The notes under the pieces are model-generated. The model saw only the letters and a program-made list of their open reading frames with translations, ran no database searches and was not told the origin of the DNA. Shown in pieces: positions 11,863-23,866 of a stretch of DNA of 64,000 nt; the first letter of the stretch is position 1, and the number at the start of each line of letters is the position of its first letter. The stretch is from the NCBI GenBank assembly GCA_019671005.1, contig CM033712.1:79937693-80001692 (forward strand). Reading direction: 5' to 3'. Source of the DNA: Hibiscus mutabilis. Lineage: Eukaryota > Streptophyta > Magnoliopsida > Malvales > Malvaceae. The position numbers and the translations under genes were made by a program.

Positions 11863-13961
11863 CTGGTTACGTTCCACATAATCATCCAAGAAGTCTTTCA
11901 CATCATTGACTTGCTCTGGACTCAATTCATCATTGTCCAATAGTCTCAAAATCAATTCTAGCTTCATTATATGAGCTTTGTGTCGTGTAATTGAAGTCTC
12001 CAAGTGTGTCTGAAGCAAAGAAAACAAGGGGAAAAAAGTTGCATCAAAACAAAGCACTAGACTTGCATTCATATGTTCTTTCAATTCTACCAGTCTAGGC
12101 GGTCTTGTCTTTCCTTTCTTCACAGACAGCCCCTCAATCTCAGCTTCAAAAGTATCAATCTGGGATTCTAACTCTGAAACCTACTCAGGAAAGAGTGTAC
12201 TGTTACGTAATATCTTCAAGATATAACTAAGTTTAAGTAATCTAATAATTGGTACAAAACACAAAATATACAAGGAAAAGTTCAACAGTAGAGGAAGCTG
12301 AAAAAAATGATATTTAGCTTATTCAGATAAAAAGAATAATATGGCAATGATATTATGAGAATAAATAAAACTTGCACCATAAAGGAGTTGAAGCCATTTT
12401 TTACACAAGCAAGAAAAAGGGTAGAAAGGATTAATTACATACCACATTGTTCAGCCAGTCCCTTGTCTCTGACTTAGCCTTCTCCTTCGGATCCTGCAAT
12501 GAAATTGACACATCAAAAATGATTCGAATAGAGCGGACAATTTTCGGACCTCAGGCTTCCAATAAACATTAATTTCATTCAGTGAGGAAGAAGCTTTCAA
12601 GCTTTGACGATTATTCAATAACTTGGCAATACGAAGCATAGGAGAGTTTACAAAGAAAAAAATACCAGTTATGTCTATTAGTACTGTCAGCAGAAGGGGC
12701 CAACTTGATGTTTGACTAGGATGGTTAAATATCAGAAAAGGAGAAATAAGTTTCAAGTACTCAACTAGACTAATTGGAGGCGTATAGCCCAATTAGACTT
12801 AAAAGGTACCAATCGAATTTTATGTTTAGTTAACTAACATATAAAATCTTGATATGAGTGCAACAATATAAACCATAATTCCATAAAACCAATTTCATGC
12901 AGTAGAAAAAGGCTTAGTTTGTGTCATCAAAATCACTCATTCATAGGTAAAAGGGAAAAAAACAAAGAGCCATGCAGGAAGCTTACAGTTTTGGGATGTT
13001 GGCCCAAGCCTTCTTTAGAGAATGCTTTTGTCTTAGTCTCCTTCTCACATATCTTAAACCTTTCCATTTCTCGCTCAATCATCTTCCGAGCATCCACCAG
13101 GGCCTGCTCATAAGAGGCACTAATCTATGTTGATAAACAACAAAAGCAAACAGTAATAATAATCAGTTTCAAATCAATTAATACAAGTATATAACAAATG
13201 TAAGAATAAAGTTTTGAGCATCACCAAAGGCAAAGGTACATACAGACTATGAGATTAAAGTAAGAAGGGCAATAAAAAAATACACAAAATTACCTAATGA
13301 AGCGTAACAAATCAAATAGCCAATGCAAACGAATCATTTAAAAGAACTTAAAACTAGTAACTAACTTTCTTATCCTTGATATCGCTCGATTGAATCCATG
13401 TCTTGATCTGATCCCTATACCTTTGTAGCTTCTTGATTTCCTTCTTCAAGTCAGCCTCAAATTTTTCCTTCTGATTTGCGTTATCAGTATCATAAACCTA
13501 AACCATACCACAAAAAGAAAAACCAACAATCAACACTTCACAGTCAATTTGCTCCACGGAAAACTAATTACTTAACAAAAAAATTATTTACATTCTTTAA
13601 CACCTCTTTCTTCCACTTTTATCAAGATAAATCTGAAAACAAACTGAACCATTAATAAAAAAATACAAACAAATTCAACATATTTCCAAAAACACTTCAT
13701 AAAGTAGCGATACAATAGTTAACAAATGTTCGCTTCAATTTCATAGGAACTACAATTAACTATAATTTTTTAGAGTCTACTTTCCCACAATTTCTCGGGG
13801 TCCAAACAAAAAAGAAAACATCAAAGAAAAAGTGAATTGTTTGAAATGATGAAATCTTAATGGTAAACCTTGTTCCAGATGCTGTCGAACACATCTACAC
13901 CTTCTTGAACTTTCTTAAGAACACGATCGATCTCTCCTTGTAGCTTGCGACTAGCTCCCAT
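11863..13961 (-). CDS. NOT3: CCR4-NOT complex subunit 3 (NOT3), N-terminal exons only
   Basis: Six exons with clean GT-AG junctions are present: 13869-13961, 13366-13497, 12987-13124, 12443-12493, 12091-12180 and 11863-12009. All are phase 0 and together give 217 codons. The product begins MGASRKLQGEIDRVLKKVQ and includes KLQRYRDQIKTWIQS, ARKMIEREMERFK, KTKAFSKEGL, LETSITRHKAHI and ELILRLLDNDEL. These are hallmarks of the Not3/Not5 N-terminal coiled-coil domain. NOT3 is a core subunit of the cytoplasmic/nuclear CCR4-NOT deadenylase, which shortens mRNA tails. Family members are several hundred residues longer, with a C-terminal NOT box. None of that is here: after exon 6 there is a donor site, about 70 bp of intron, a GGCGC-ended insert and the N gap. 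The gene is either split by the assembly or truncated. A Mutator-like element sits about 130 bp upstream of the ATG. Confidence 0.92.
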
Positions 13962-14082
13962 TTTTGAATCGGGGTGTTTCCGGGGAGATTTAAAGATAAT
14001 TTATCATCCAGATGATAAAATTGAAATCCCTAGCTGAGACTGATTGCTCGATTTTTTGTAGTGGAATTTTGCACTCGTTTCG

Positions 14083-14091
14083 CTCTTTTAG
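14083..14091. other. 9-bp target-site duplication, left copy
   Basis: CTCTTTTAG lies directly before the left inverted repeat of the Mutator-like element. The same nine bases follow the right end at 15,738-15,746. Nine bases is the diagnostic Mutator duplication length. Confidence 0.7.
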
Positions 14092-15737
14092 GGCTTTAAA
14101 TAATTATTTAAAGAAATGACCCCTCAGATGTTTATTTAGAAAAATGACCTCCAAATCTGTCACATATGAAGAATTTGTGTTCTGTAAAAAGCGAATTTCG
14201 ACCTCGTTTTTTGCAAAAAGCGAGTTATTCAAACGTGGCATCACTTTTCAGAATAACAAACTTAACAGGACCTCGCGCTCTACTGAATGTGAGGTCCCCG
14301 AGAATTTGGAGAGTTGGTTGAATTTATCGTGGGCTGTTTAATGGAACTCGCTTTCTCTCGAGAAGGCCATTTGTTCCATGTTTCAGAATTTTCGAGGCCG
14401 TTGGAAGGCATACAACACAACGCGTACGTGGTAGATTTAAGGAAGAGAACTTGCGACTGCGGAGTCTTCCAAACATTCAAGTACCCGTGTACACACGCCA
14501 TTGCTGCTGTTCTTCCTAACAGATTCACTACATGCAAGTGCTTGATCCGATATACTTACTAGAAACGGTATTGAAGGTTTACAAAAAAGAGTTTCCTCTC
14601 ATCGAAAATAAAATTGATCTGTATGCCGTTGATGATGAACCGACCATACGCCCAGATTCTACACTACTACGAAATAAAGGACGTCCACGATCGACACGGA
14701 TTTACTGTGCGAAGGACATGGTCGAACATAGAGAAGGAACCGGACAAAAAAACTTTGCAGTGCATATAGAAATCCAGAACACACGATTAACAAGTGTCCT
14801 AATCGCTCAGGCCCTCGTATCAACTAAGTGTTTGTTGTATTTCAATTTATTGAATCTGAACTTATTTTTTTATTTGGTTTTTAATTTATTGTATTTGAAT
14901 ATATTGAACTCATTTTTTTATTTGTGTTTCAATTTCTATGTTTTAAGTACGATTTGCTCATATTAATTTTAGGGTTTTATTTATAAATATCTTATGATAT
15001 GGTATTTGTTGTTTGCTAGTGTTTGTTGTTATTTATTTTTTAAAAATTTTCAACCCATTACTCGCATGTATAGTACGCTTTTGAACCATTTTCAACGCAA
15101 ATTTTATACATTTCTCCGTGTATCGCACATTCCAATATTAGTCTGAAATGGAAGCCAAGTTCTTCTACAACGCCTCCAAGGTCAAAAAATGCTATAATTC
15201 TCGAATTAAAAACCGATAAATAAACCGAAAAAGCCTATCAAGCTCTTTTAAATTTTCAGTCATTCATAAAAACAAGCTATGGTACCGTTTCAACGCGAAT
15301 TTTACCCGGTTTATAATGCACCGAACTTGCCCATTTGGTGTCAAATGAAAAACAAGTTCCAGTACTACGCACCTAAACTCGTCGTTTACTGAAATTATAT
15401 GATTAATAGCACCAAAATATCGCTCGAACATGCTTATGGACGCTTGTTCTGCCAGAAAGCGTGTTCCATTAAACAACCCGCGATAAATTCAACCGGCTCT
15501 CCAAATTCTCGATGACCTCGCATTCAGTAGAGCGCGAGGTCCTGTTAAGTTCGTTGTTCTGAAAAATGATGCTACGTTTGAACAACTCGCTTTTCGTAGA
15601 AAGCAAGGTCGGAACTCGCTTTTCGCAGAACGTGAGTTCTTCATATGTGACAGTTTGAGGGTCAGTTTTATAAATAAACCTCTGAGGGGTCATTTATTTA
15701 AATAATTATTTAAAATGGGTTTTTACTTAAATTTGCC
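14092..15737 (+). mobile_element. Mutator-like element (MULE) with long inverted repeats
   Basis: The terminal inverted repeats are about 265 bp (14,092-14,356) and 284 bp (15,454-15,737). They share blocks such as AAATGACCCCTCAG, TCACATATGAAGAA, CAGGACCTCGCGCTCTACTG and GGTTGAATTTATCG. The left repeat lacks about 20 bp near its tip. The interior carries a transposase remnant with a SWIM zinc finger. The 9-bp duplication CTCTTTTAG flanks the element. It landed in the 5' flank of NOT3, about 130 bp from the ATG, so it may have displaced that gene's promoter. With only the transposase C-terminus left, it cannot move by itself. Confidence 0.85.
14345..14815 (+). pseudogene. MULE transposase C-terminal remnant with SWIM zinc finger
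   Basis: Two overlapping frames are needed. The first includes HLFHVSEFSRP and then RTCDCGVFQTFKYPCTHAIA, a CxC...CxH SWIM finger typical of MuDR/FAR1-type transposases. After about 14,525 a frame change leads to ETVLKVYKKEFPLI and a proline/charged tail with KGRPRSTRI, the usual C-terminus after the SWIM finger. The DDE catalytic core is missing. SWIM fingers in this family are thought to contact DNA or other transposase subunits. This is a non-functional fragment that marks the element's superfamily. Confidence 0.85.
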
Positions 15738-15746
15738 CTCTTTTAG

Positions 15747-17158
15747 TGCTTCTATTTATTTCGGATGCGGTGGGCTCCGCTTTGAAATTTAATATGACAT
15801 AGGATTAGCGGATAGAAGTGTTAGGATGAAACAGAAAAGTTCCCATCTAATGTTGTTAAATCATTTTAGCATTTTACAGCGGATGAATTGTTTTTATTTT
15901 TACCTCATTGTTAAAAATAAATAAATATTTGATGTAGTGTAAATTTTTATATAAATTTTAAATTAATCTTAACCTCTAAATATTAATCTATATCTCAAAT
16001 TTAAAATTATAAAAGTATAAATTTTAAACTCTAAATAAAATTTATAAACCCTAAATTAAACTACTTGTGGAAAATAATTTTTCTATCCTCATGAAATATT
16101 TTCTCTTAAAGGGACATTTTTATAGTAATCTGAAATTAATAATTTTGTCTTTCTTTTTAAATTTTATTAATTAATCTTGTAATTGTCCAAAATCAACATT
16201 GTTACCTTTCATTTTTAATTTTATCAATTTAATTTTCGAACTATCGAATTATATTAATATTTTTTTATTATTGTTGACTAACAATAAAATAAGAGTAATT
16301 ACAAATTTAGGGGAAATATTTTAAATTTTTAAATAATTTAATTAAAAATATTTTAAAAATAATGTTTAATATAATTTTAAAATATTTAAGAAATTAAATT
16401 TAATTTTTTTAAAAAATAAAATCTTATTATAAGATTTTTAAATTCTTCGGACAAGACCCCGGGCCTCTTATGCTCCGCCTATATAGTTTCTACATAACAT
16501 GAACACAAATTTTCTAGTTCTAATTATGTCTCTTTTTATGTTTCACCTTAAAGAATATTAAAATTTTAAATTTAAATTTTTTAAATTTTTATCTTGAACC
16601 CTATGTTTTATCTTTAGTTCTCTAAATTTTAATTATAAACTTTAAACCTACTTCTTTAAAGTAAAACACTAAAAAAAACATAATTAGGGGTAGACGATTT
16701 TCAACCACTAACTTATTAATAAAAAACATTTTTGGACTGTTTTACCGTAAAAAAATAAATAAAAACTAACTTAATTTTTTTTGAATAGTCTAAAAATTAA
16801 TATTTGTTCATACATATTTTAACCATTTAACAATGTACATATACCTTGTAAACAGAGCGATTTGAACCGTGTCCTAAAATAAATATTATATATTATATGT
16901 TTTTTACTGACACAACTAGCTTAAAAGTTAGATGTTCAGATAGAAAAACTAAAAACAAAACTGCATCGTGTTGCTGGGAATCTGTTTATGTAGTTGTCGC
17001 AAGTTATTCAAATTACAAGATCGAATAGATTTTGGTCTGAACCTGAATCACAAAACAGCAGCATTTCTTCACCGATGTTTAATCCAAAATCTATTATAAA
17101 TATCATCAATTTCGCCTTCTCCACTTCTCTCTCTGATCATGAAGCTCAACAAATCTTT
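15747..17158. other. Intergenic, AT-rich, with one CCCTAAA-like block
   Basis: At 15,950-16,130 there is a degenerate TAAACCCTAAA-type block like the ones near 3.8 and 21.5 kb. At 16,330-16,450 there are long A/T runs. No reading frame or RNA gene was recognised. The right end is the 3' flank of the MYB-CC gene. Confidence 0.5.
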
Positions 17159-19092
17159 TCAGCTCCAACTGAGACCATTCAGATCGAACTCTTTACACCT
17201 CGAAGCTACGTCGTTTTCTTCGTCGACGTTTAAATCGAGCTTCGTTGCAAAGTAATGGAGTCCATCTTCTCCATTTCTGACGCTGCTGGTGCTGTTGTTG
17301 TTGAAGACATTACTTTTCTGTCCTAGTAATCCTACGGTCATGGACAAATCATTGCCACTTGAGCTTTTGTCTGCAAAAAACATGTTTTTCTCTGCAATCT
17401 TGCCTGGTGGAGATTGAACCATTTTGTTCTTTTTAATGTCTTCAAACGCTTTCATCTCGGTTCGGGGCAGCCATGGATCTTTTGTTATAAGATTGCACGG
17501 TCTTAAACAAATCCGGTTGTTGTGTATTTCATGTTCTTTCTGAGTTCCTTCGATGGAAGTCAAACAACTATCGATCGAACAATCTGCCGGCGGGTTTGGT
17601 TGTGTTTTCTGGTGGCATAAGCCCTGCAAATCTTTCAAATCCAAATCCAAAAGTGCTGGATTCAGGCATTGGTTAGACACTTTAGACACCAGTTCGGATA
17701 ATTGTACTTTGGCTGCTTCGACTTCGACTTCGATTCCGATGGAACTTGAATTTTGTCTTCCAAGTGTCTCTTGAGCTTTTTCCAGCACTGACTGTAAGTA
17801 CTTCCCTTGAGCCTCGATCCGAAGCTGTAAATGTCGCTGCACCTAGTTCGATTGCAGAAAAAGAAATTCAGAATCAAAGCTAAGTAACTAAATTAATTAC
17901 CATTGCTGGATTCATTACAATGTTTACGTACCTCGAGCTGTTCGTGCAGTCGTCTCTGCACTTCGATTTGCATTTGCAGTGCTTCGCCGATTTGCAAGTC
18001 TCTGGATTATTTTTTGAACACAAAAATCAGTATACGAATAGCTACATGGATGAATGAAATGAAAAACTATGAAACGTCATTGATGTTACTTGTTTGTTTG
18101 AGGTCCAGCAGTTAAGTTATTCATTTGAATCTCATTTGCTTCAGACATTTTGTCTGCTGCCGCCATTGCCACCGCACCTATATCCATTGAGTTGAAAAAA
18201 AATCAGTCTTCAAAATGAAAGATCTCAACATGACCCCTTGTCCGGAATTCGTATTGATGCAAATCCGGACATGCATATAGGATTCTGATCCGAAAAGGAC
18301 CCTCCAAATACATAGAAATCATAGAGAAATTGAATTTATCCATGTCAGACAGATAACATTTACACCCAAATCCGAGTAACATAAGCTGAAAATTAATCGG
18401 GACAGAAAGAGGAACAGTGTTGTCTTACCTATTCTGTTACAGCCACTGTTAACTTGTCCATGGGGATTTTTACTGAGTCTGTACTTCTGCAACCAAAATG
18501 TGAGAATTTACTTAGCAACTGTAAAATGTTTAAATAACTGGATTCTAAAGTGTGGTAGTTTCAAGATCATATTGAAAGATTTCACTCGGAAAATTCGACG
18601 AGGGAATTACTTCGGAAAATTTCACCAACATTTTGTTGTAAAAAGCAAGGCTTAAATATCTAGATTTTATGAACACAAATTTGTTGATTTAGATGTAACT
18701 TACCTGAAGGTGACTCTTGAGATGGTATAAAGTAAGGCCAGGAATCCCCATTAATTTCATTACTGTTTTTGGAGTAGCCTCTGCAATAAAAAGAACAGTT
18801 TATTTGTACCAGTCTAATGCAGTTTATGTATCAGACACTTTTATCCGAGTCCAAACAACATAGCATGAATTTACTTACCGTCTGCTCCTCCGAGTTGATT
18901 GACAGCTTCGATGAAGCGTTCATGGAGGTCAGGCGTCCACTTAAGTCTCGGCTTCGCATCAGTTGAGGGGACAAGTCCAGAATCTCCGGTGTCGTTCCCA
19001 CCTTGCAGTAACAAATGCCTCTCTGGAATTGCCATTCTCAAACAAGCCTGGATGTTCTTCCCTTGATGTTGTGGTTGATGATGATGGTACAT
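17159..19092 (-). CDS. MYR: MYB-CC transcription factor, MYR1/MYR2 (PHL) type
   Basis: Six exons: 18879-19092, 18704-18780, 18429-18486, 18090-18177, 17932-18001 and 17159-17842. All have GT-AG introns and consistent phases, giving about 396 residues. Residues about 48-100 form the single GARP-type MYB repeat (KPRLKWTPDLHERFIEAVNQ, then TLYHLKSHLQKYRLS). Residues about 146-195 form the MYB-CC coiled coil (GEALQMQIEVQRRLHEQLEV, then HLQLRIEAQGKYLQSVLEKA). This pairing defines the PHR1/MYR family, which bind DNA as dimers; the PHR1 branch controls phosphate-starvation genes, while MYR1/2 members are linked to growth and flowering control. The N-terminal GKNI and C-terminal FDLNG pieces match the MYR subgroup best. 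A KLDLN motif near the C-terminus is EAR-like and could confer repression (inference). No lesion was seen. This is the only gene here that looks complete and undamaged. Confidence 0.93.
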
Positions 19093-21130
19093 TTTCGATC
19101 TCCGAAAAGGAACTATGAAGGTACAACGGGTTACAACGCGACAGAGACAAATATCGCGTCTCGGCGTCTCCCTAATGGCCAGTTCTTACAAGACAAAGGT
19201 GACCCCAACATGGCTTTTATAAAGCAGGTTTTAGAAAGAATAGAATCCAGGACATTTCTAGATAGGAACACCATGACCTGATTCACGATTAACAGTGACT
19301 GAAAAAAGAGATTGTTAAACTATGGAAAACATTTCGAATTCCTAGAAAACAAAACCAACTTTCTAAAATACTTGAAGAACTTGAATTAGGTACTGGGAAT
19401 TGATCCACCATTTTCCCCTACCCCACTGGCAAAGCCCAAAGAACCTTATCCCCCAGGGGGGTGACCTGCATTAGGGGAATCCACTAACTATGTTTTGCTT
19501 GAGACCTTCAAAAGCTCACTCTTCCATGCTCTCTCAACTTCAAAGAACCCAATCTAAAGTCGCACGGTTTTGTTCCAGAAGAAGTCTCATTATAATTCGA
19601 GTCTCAACATATATATCTTAACGGATCCACTCAGTTTTTCGACTTTGAATTGGGGTGAATCTGGTTTTCAGGTATGTATGAATACAATTAACTAATGAGA
19701 TTAACTGGTTTATATTTGCAGAATGTAGAAGAAGATTCTTTTGACTGAAGCACAACGAAACTTTTGAATTAGATACATACACGAAAATATTAAAACGGGA
19801 GAAGAAAGATGCTTTTCCTAGGAGATTGTTTAGTGGCAAAGGAATGGAATATGGAATACGTCCCATAATTTGTCTGCTACACCAAGTTTGGTACTTTGTT
19901 CAACTTCTATTTTTCTTCAAAACAGCTATGGACGAGAGTACGAGAATATGATTCTCCAAATCTATGAAAAAATTAAGCATTAATTGTATCAACGGTCAAA
20001 CCTTAAAGACCCAATGACCTGAATTTGGATACGGAAATGAGAATATGATCTTTCAAATATATGAGCATATTTAGATAAAACTGAGTATACTCGTATCAGA
20101 CACTCAACTTCGAGTCGGAATAAGGCAGTCGGCCCCTTAAACGGCGAATACTACGCACCTGGGGACCCGATGAAAAGGATGGGATTTTTGTACTTGCATT
20201 TGGTTGAAAAACATGGCATGACAATCCATGGCCCTGAAAGCTACAACTTGCAACTTGCCATTGACCCTAATGCTTTTGTCTGGTTTTTCTTGATTCTCTC
20301 TGTGTGAATCTATACGCTCTGCTTTCTCAATTTTCACTACTTTCTTATGATCTTATCTTAATTAAGCTGTTATAAGTATATAATTCCATGTTATACTTAT
20401 ACATATATAGAAATTTCAGCTGGATATAAATACAAATCCATGAATGCATGCAAATTATTCCCTTTCTTGCTTCTTCCTGCATGAACTGGCACGTAGAAAA
20501 CATGGAATTATGCCATTATTACATGTGACCATGCTTGCCAAAGAAGTTTTATTTCTTCACAGGGTTTAACTGCGCCGAACCGAGCTTAAACTTGAACTCG
20601 ATGGAATTTCATTTTTTAAACTTAAGTTTGAAAGGAGATAAATAATGTAACTAAGTTTATCTGGCCTACTTCCTTTCACCAACTTAACCGCACTGCAAAT
20701 TTTTCGAGCTGGAATAAGACGGAATTCAGTCACTATTATTCTAACATTATCCTCTCTGCGATATGCACCTTTACAAAAGCAGAACTGTACATGCTTAAAC
20801 TTGGAAGCATATTTTGTTTCTTTGGTTTCAACTCTCTCCGGATATTGGTTGTTATTAACTGCAATAATATTCATTATGTCTAAATTCGGGATAAACGTGA
20901 TTCGATTACTAAAAAACACTAGTATAATGCAATTTATCGGCTATAACGAAGGAATCATAATTTATGCCTAATTAAAATAAAAAGGAATGTATAATATTTG
21001 CATGATCAGCAGCTAACGAAGAATAAATTCGTAATATTAAGTTATGGAGACAAAATCTGGCAAATCATATAAACCATCCAAATAGATAAAATTAAATAAA
21101 ACTACTTATATATCTTATATATATGTACAC
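19093..21130. other. Intergenic, upstream of MYB-CC gene
   Basis: This presumably contains the 5' untranslated region and promoter of the MYB-CC gene. 19,380-19,560 is less AT-rich than its surroundings, and 20,110-20,330 is a moderately GC block with no recognised coding signal. Several short reading frames exist but none shows a known motif. Confidence 0.4.
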
Positions 21131-21139
21131 GCGGATACC

Positions 21140-21400
21140 CCATTAAAATGAGTGTTTGAAAATTTTCTAGAGGTAAACAAAAGTTAGAATTCAGGGATTA
21201 TTTCAAAGTTATTTTTTATACGTGAATTATTTAAATTATAAATTCTAAAATCATAATCCTACAACCCTAAATTTTAAACTCTAAAACATAAATTTAAAAC
21301 ATAAACCCTAAATTCTAAAGTCTAAAACATAACCTCAAAAATTATAAAATAAACAGACACACAACATGTGTATCAAATATATTTTTCTTATTTCATAGCG
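21140..21400. repeat. Degenerate CCCTAAA-type dispersed repeat
   Basis: Repeated AAATTTTAAACTCTAAA and ACCCTAAA-like words end in ATGTGTATCAAATAT. That resembles the right terminus (TTGTGTATCAAGTAT) of the neighbouring MITE at 21.4-21.7 kb. The matching left terminus was not found, so this is probably a damaged relative. Confidence 0.5.
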
Positions 21401-21417
21401 ATTATAAATTATATATA

Positions 21418-21667
21418 GGAAAATACTTTGATACACAAGTTATGTAAAAATAATTACACAACCCATCATATTTAAATTATAAAATCTAAAACATACCCCT
21501 AAATCTTAAACTTAGACCCTAAACTATAAACTCCAAATTCTAACTATAAATTAATTTTAAACCATATAACATAAATCTCTAAACACTAAATTCCAACCTA
21601 AACTCTTAAACCCTAAAATTAAAAGGCTTGTATAAACTCTAACAAACTTGTGTATCAAGTATTTTCT
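21418..21667. mobile_element. MITE with 22-bp inverted ends and CCCTAAA-like interior
   Basis: The left end GAAAATACTTTGATACACAA and the right end (reverse complement GAAAATACTTGATACACAAG) match over about 22 bp with a single one-base indel. The 250-bp interior is almost entirely degenerate TAAACCCTAAAT-like words. There is no reading frame. The superfamily and target duplication could not be fixed because the flanks are simple TA-rich sequence. Confidence 0.7.
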
Positions 21668-23293
21668 ATTATTTATCTACCCATCCAAAACAAATCTCTT
21701 TTATATATTTTTTTAAAATTCTAATACTCTGTATTCAGCTACATGTCTAGAGATGTATATCTTCCAACAACTCCCCAAATACATTCCCAAGTAGATGAAA
21801 ATATTTATAAAAAATGGTCTGAAATTTATATCTGAATTCTAGTAAAGTAAAATTCCACATTAGTTTCAACTGACTTTTTAGAAAATCAATTGATTCTGAT
21901 ATGTCAGGATATATTTTTGCAGTTTGAGAGAATCTATAAATACTTTGTCTCAAAGTATTTAAGGCAGAATCCTAAAACAGTTTGATGGCATGTGGGTAGG
22001 AATATAATTGCAGAATAAGCATTATCTGCTGACCCCAGTTTTCATTATTTTATATATTTCATTTTGGAGGACGTCAAAATTTTATGTAGCCTAAATTATT
22101 AGAAGCTATATTAAAATATAAAAATATAAAATTATAAAATTTTAAAAAATATAAAATTAGACTGATAATAAAAATATAAAGAAAATATTTAAACTATTAA
22201 ACAATCAAATTTTAGGGTGTAATTGCTCAGCATCCTTCAGTCCACTCTGTTCTCCGTCATAGTGCAATCAAATTCTCTTCCGCAATCGTGAAAACCTGCC
22301 TGCTAGTTACAATATCAATTTGCTTCTCAAAATATCACAACTCGAACTCATATATAAATATATTATATATGAATGATATAAATATAAAAAGTTGTACTAC
22401 TTTTTACTCATGTAAGAATATATATAGGTATAGAGGACAATAATCTTTTGTAATTTTCTATGCCACAACACTAAAAATTAAATTATATACTTTAATCTTA
22501 AATTCTAAATCCTAAATCATATACCCTAAAAAATATACTATATCCCAAATTCTCCATATCATAACCATAACTTAAACCCTAAACTTAATTTTTAGTATAG
22601 GGCATAAATAGAGACACAAAAAATGACTGGGTATTTCTATACTAGGTATAGATATGTTGAGAAAAAATAAAAATGACAATCAGATTGAACCAAACTTGAA
22701 GAATGATAATTCCCATTGTTCTTGTCCATGTTTTACATGTCGAAAACAAAAGTATTTTTGTTCAGACAAAACAAGTACTTCTGCTTTTGATGTGCAGAAA
22801 AGTGCATGTAAGTAAATCATTTGTAGGACCCAAAAAACAAGTTTCCAGTACTTATGTTCATGCCTGCTAAGGACCCAATCATCATATTTCCAACAGTTTA
22901 GTACATATAAGTCCCTGACATTCTCTCATGTTTGTCAAAATGAAAGTTTAAGTACTTGGTACAAGTCTATTTGTCCGTATATCTACCTCCAACAATTTTA
23001 TACATAAAACTTGATCATACGATATGAACACGACACATAAATTTACACAATATGAGAATGTAACGTAAATAGTTAGCTTCTGCATACTGTTACTTAAATT
23101 ATTACTGCATTTTTTCTTCTTCGGCACTGGTGATTTCATACACAAAACACAATTATGCGACACGAACATGACACACAAATAACATGTGACACAAAAGATA
23201 TAACTGAAAAACATTGAACTTTTTTAATACAATAATTTAAATTCGTAATTACTAATTTTGTCCGAGATAACTTTTTTATTTATTTTTCAATAA
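21668..23293. other. Intergenic, AT-rich, one further CCCTAAA-like block
   Basis: 22,460-22,590 is another block of CCCTAAA-like words, flanked by GGTATAGA/TCTATACC-like ends (about 22,428 and 22,660) that may be terminal repeats of a related MITE. No gene was recognised up to the start of the 5' LTR at 23,294. Confidence 0.45.
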
Positions 23294-23767
23294 TGAGCTT
23301 ATATATGTTTATCTTATTATTAGGTGATTATAAAATGGGCTCATGTGTGTTAGTATACATATAAAGTGTATATCAAAAGTGTATGTTCATTATAAGTGTC
23401 TATTTAAGACATGAACGTATATGTGTTGTTTGTCCAAATTGCATGTGATATATGTATGTGTGTTTACTAGTGTTTTAATGTGAGTGTGCATATGTGTGCA
23501 TTTGTTAGGATATATATTGTATGTATAATTGCATGTACGTGTATATTAACATTTGAATATATATGTGTTATAAAAGGTTATTACTAAAATTACAAAAAAA
23601 TGGGTTGTTCATTAAAAAATATAATTAATTAAAATATATAAATATAAATGTATATATATAAACAGATTAAATAAACAACATAAGCCCAAGTATTTATAAA
23701 AAGTCAAAGTCCATACATATTAAAAAATCCAAAAAAATATATAAATACATATTTTTTGCCCATATCC

Positions 23768-23775
23768 TATATAAA
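23768..23775 (+). promoter_or_regulatory. TATA box of 5' LTR promoter
   Basis: TATATAAA is followed by AAAAACCCTAAAAA and a short AT tract, then the transcribed GC-richer part of the LTR. In the 3' LTR the same site is AATATAAA (39,041-39,048). It is placed as the core promoter by position and composition. Confidence 0.55.
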
Positions 23776-23836
23776 CAAAAACCCTAAAAAAAATCTAATT
23801 ATCCATCATCTTTTTTGCAGCCACCTTAAATCTGAC

Positions 23837-23866
23837 CGTTGGATCAGATTTGATCCAACGGTCTAG
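23837..23866. promoter_or_regulatory. Perfect 13-bp inverted repeat just downstream of LTR TATA box
   Basis: GACCGTTGGATCA, four bases, then TGATCCAACGGTC. The 3' LTR copy (about 39,103-39,132) has one mismatch in the right arm. It lies about 60-70 bp past the TATA box, where it could form an RNA hairpin at the 5' end of the transcript or a bipartite protein site. Confidence 0.6.

Noticed and set aside
20566..20919. 117-codon minus-strand frame as a gene
   Set aside because: No recognisable motif, no introns or context supporting it, and composition like the surrounding intergenic DNA.
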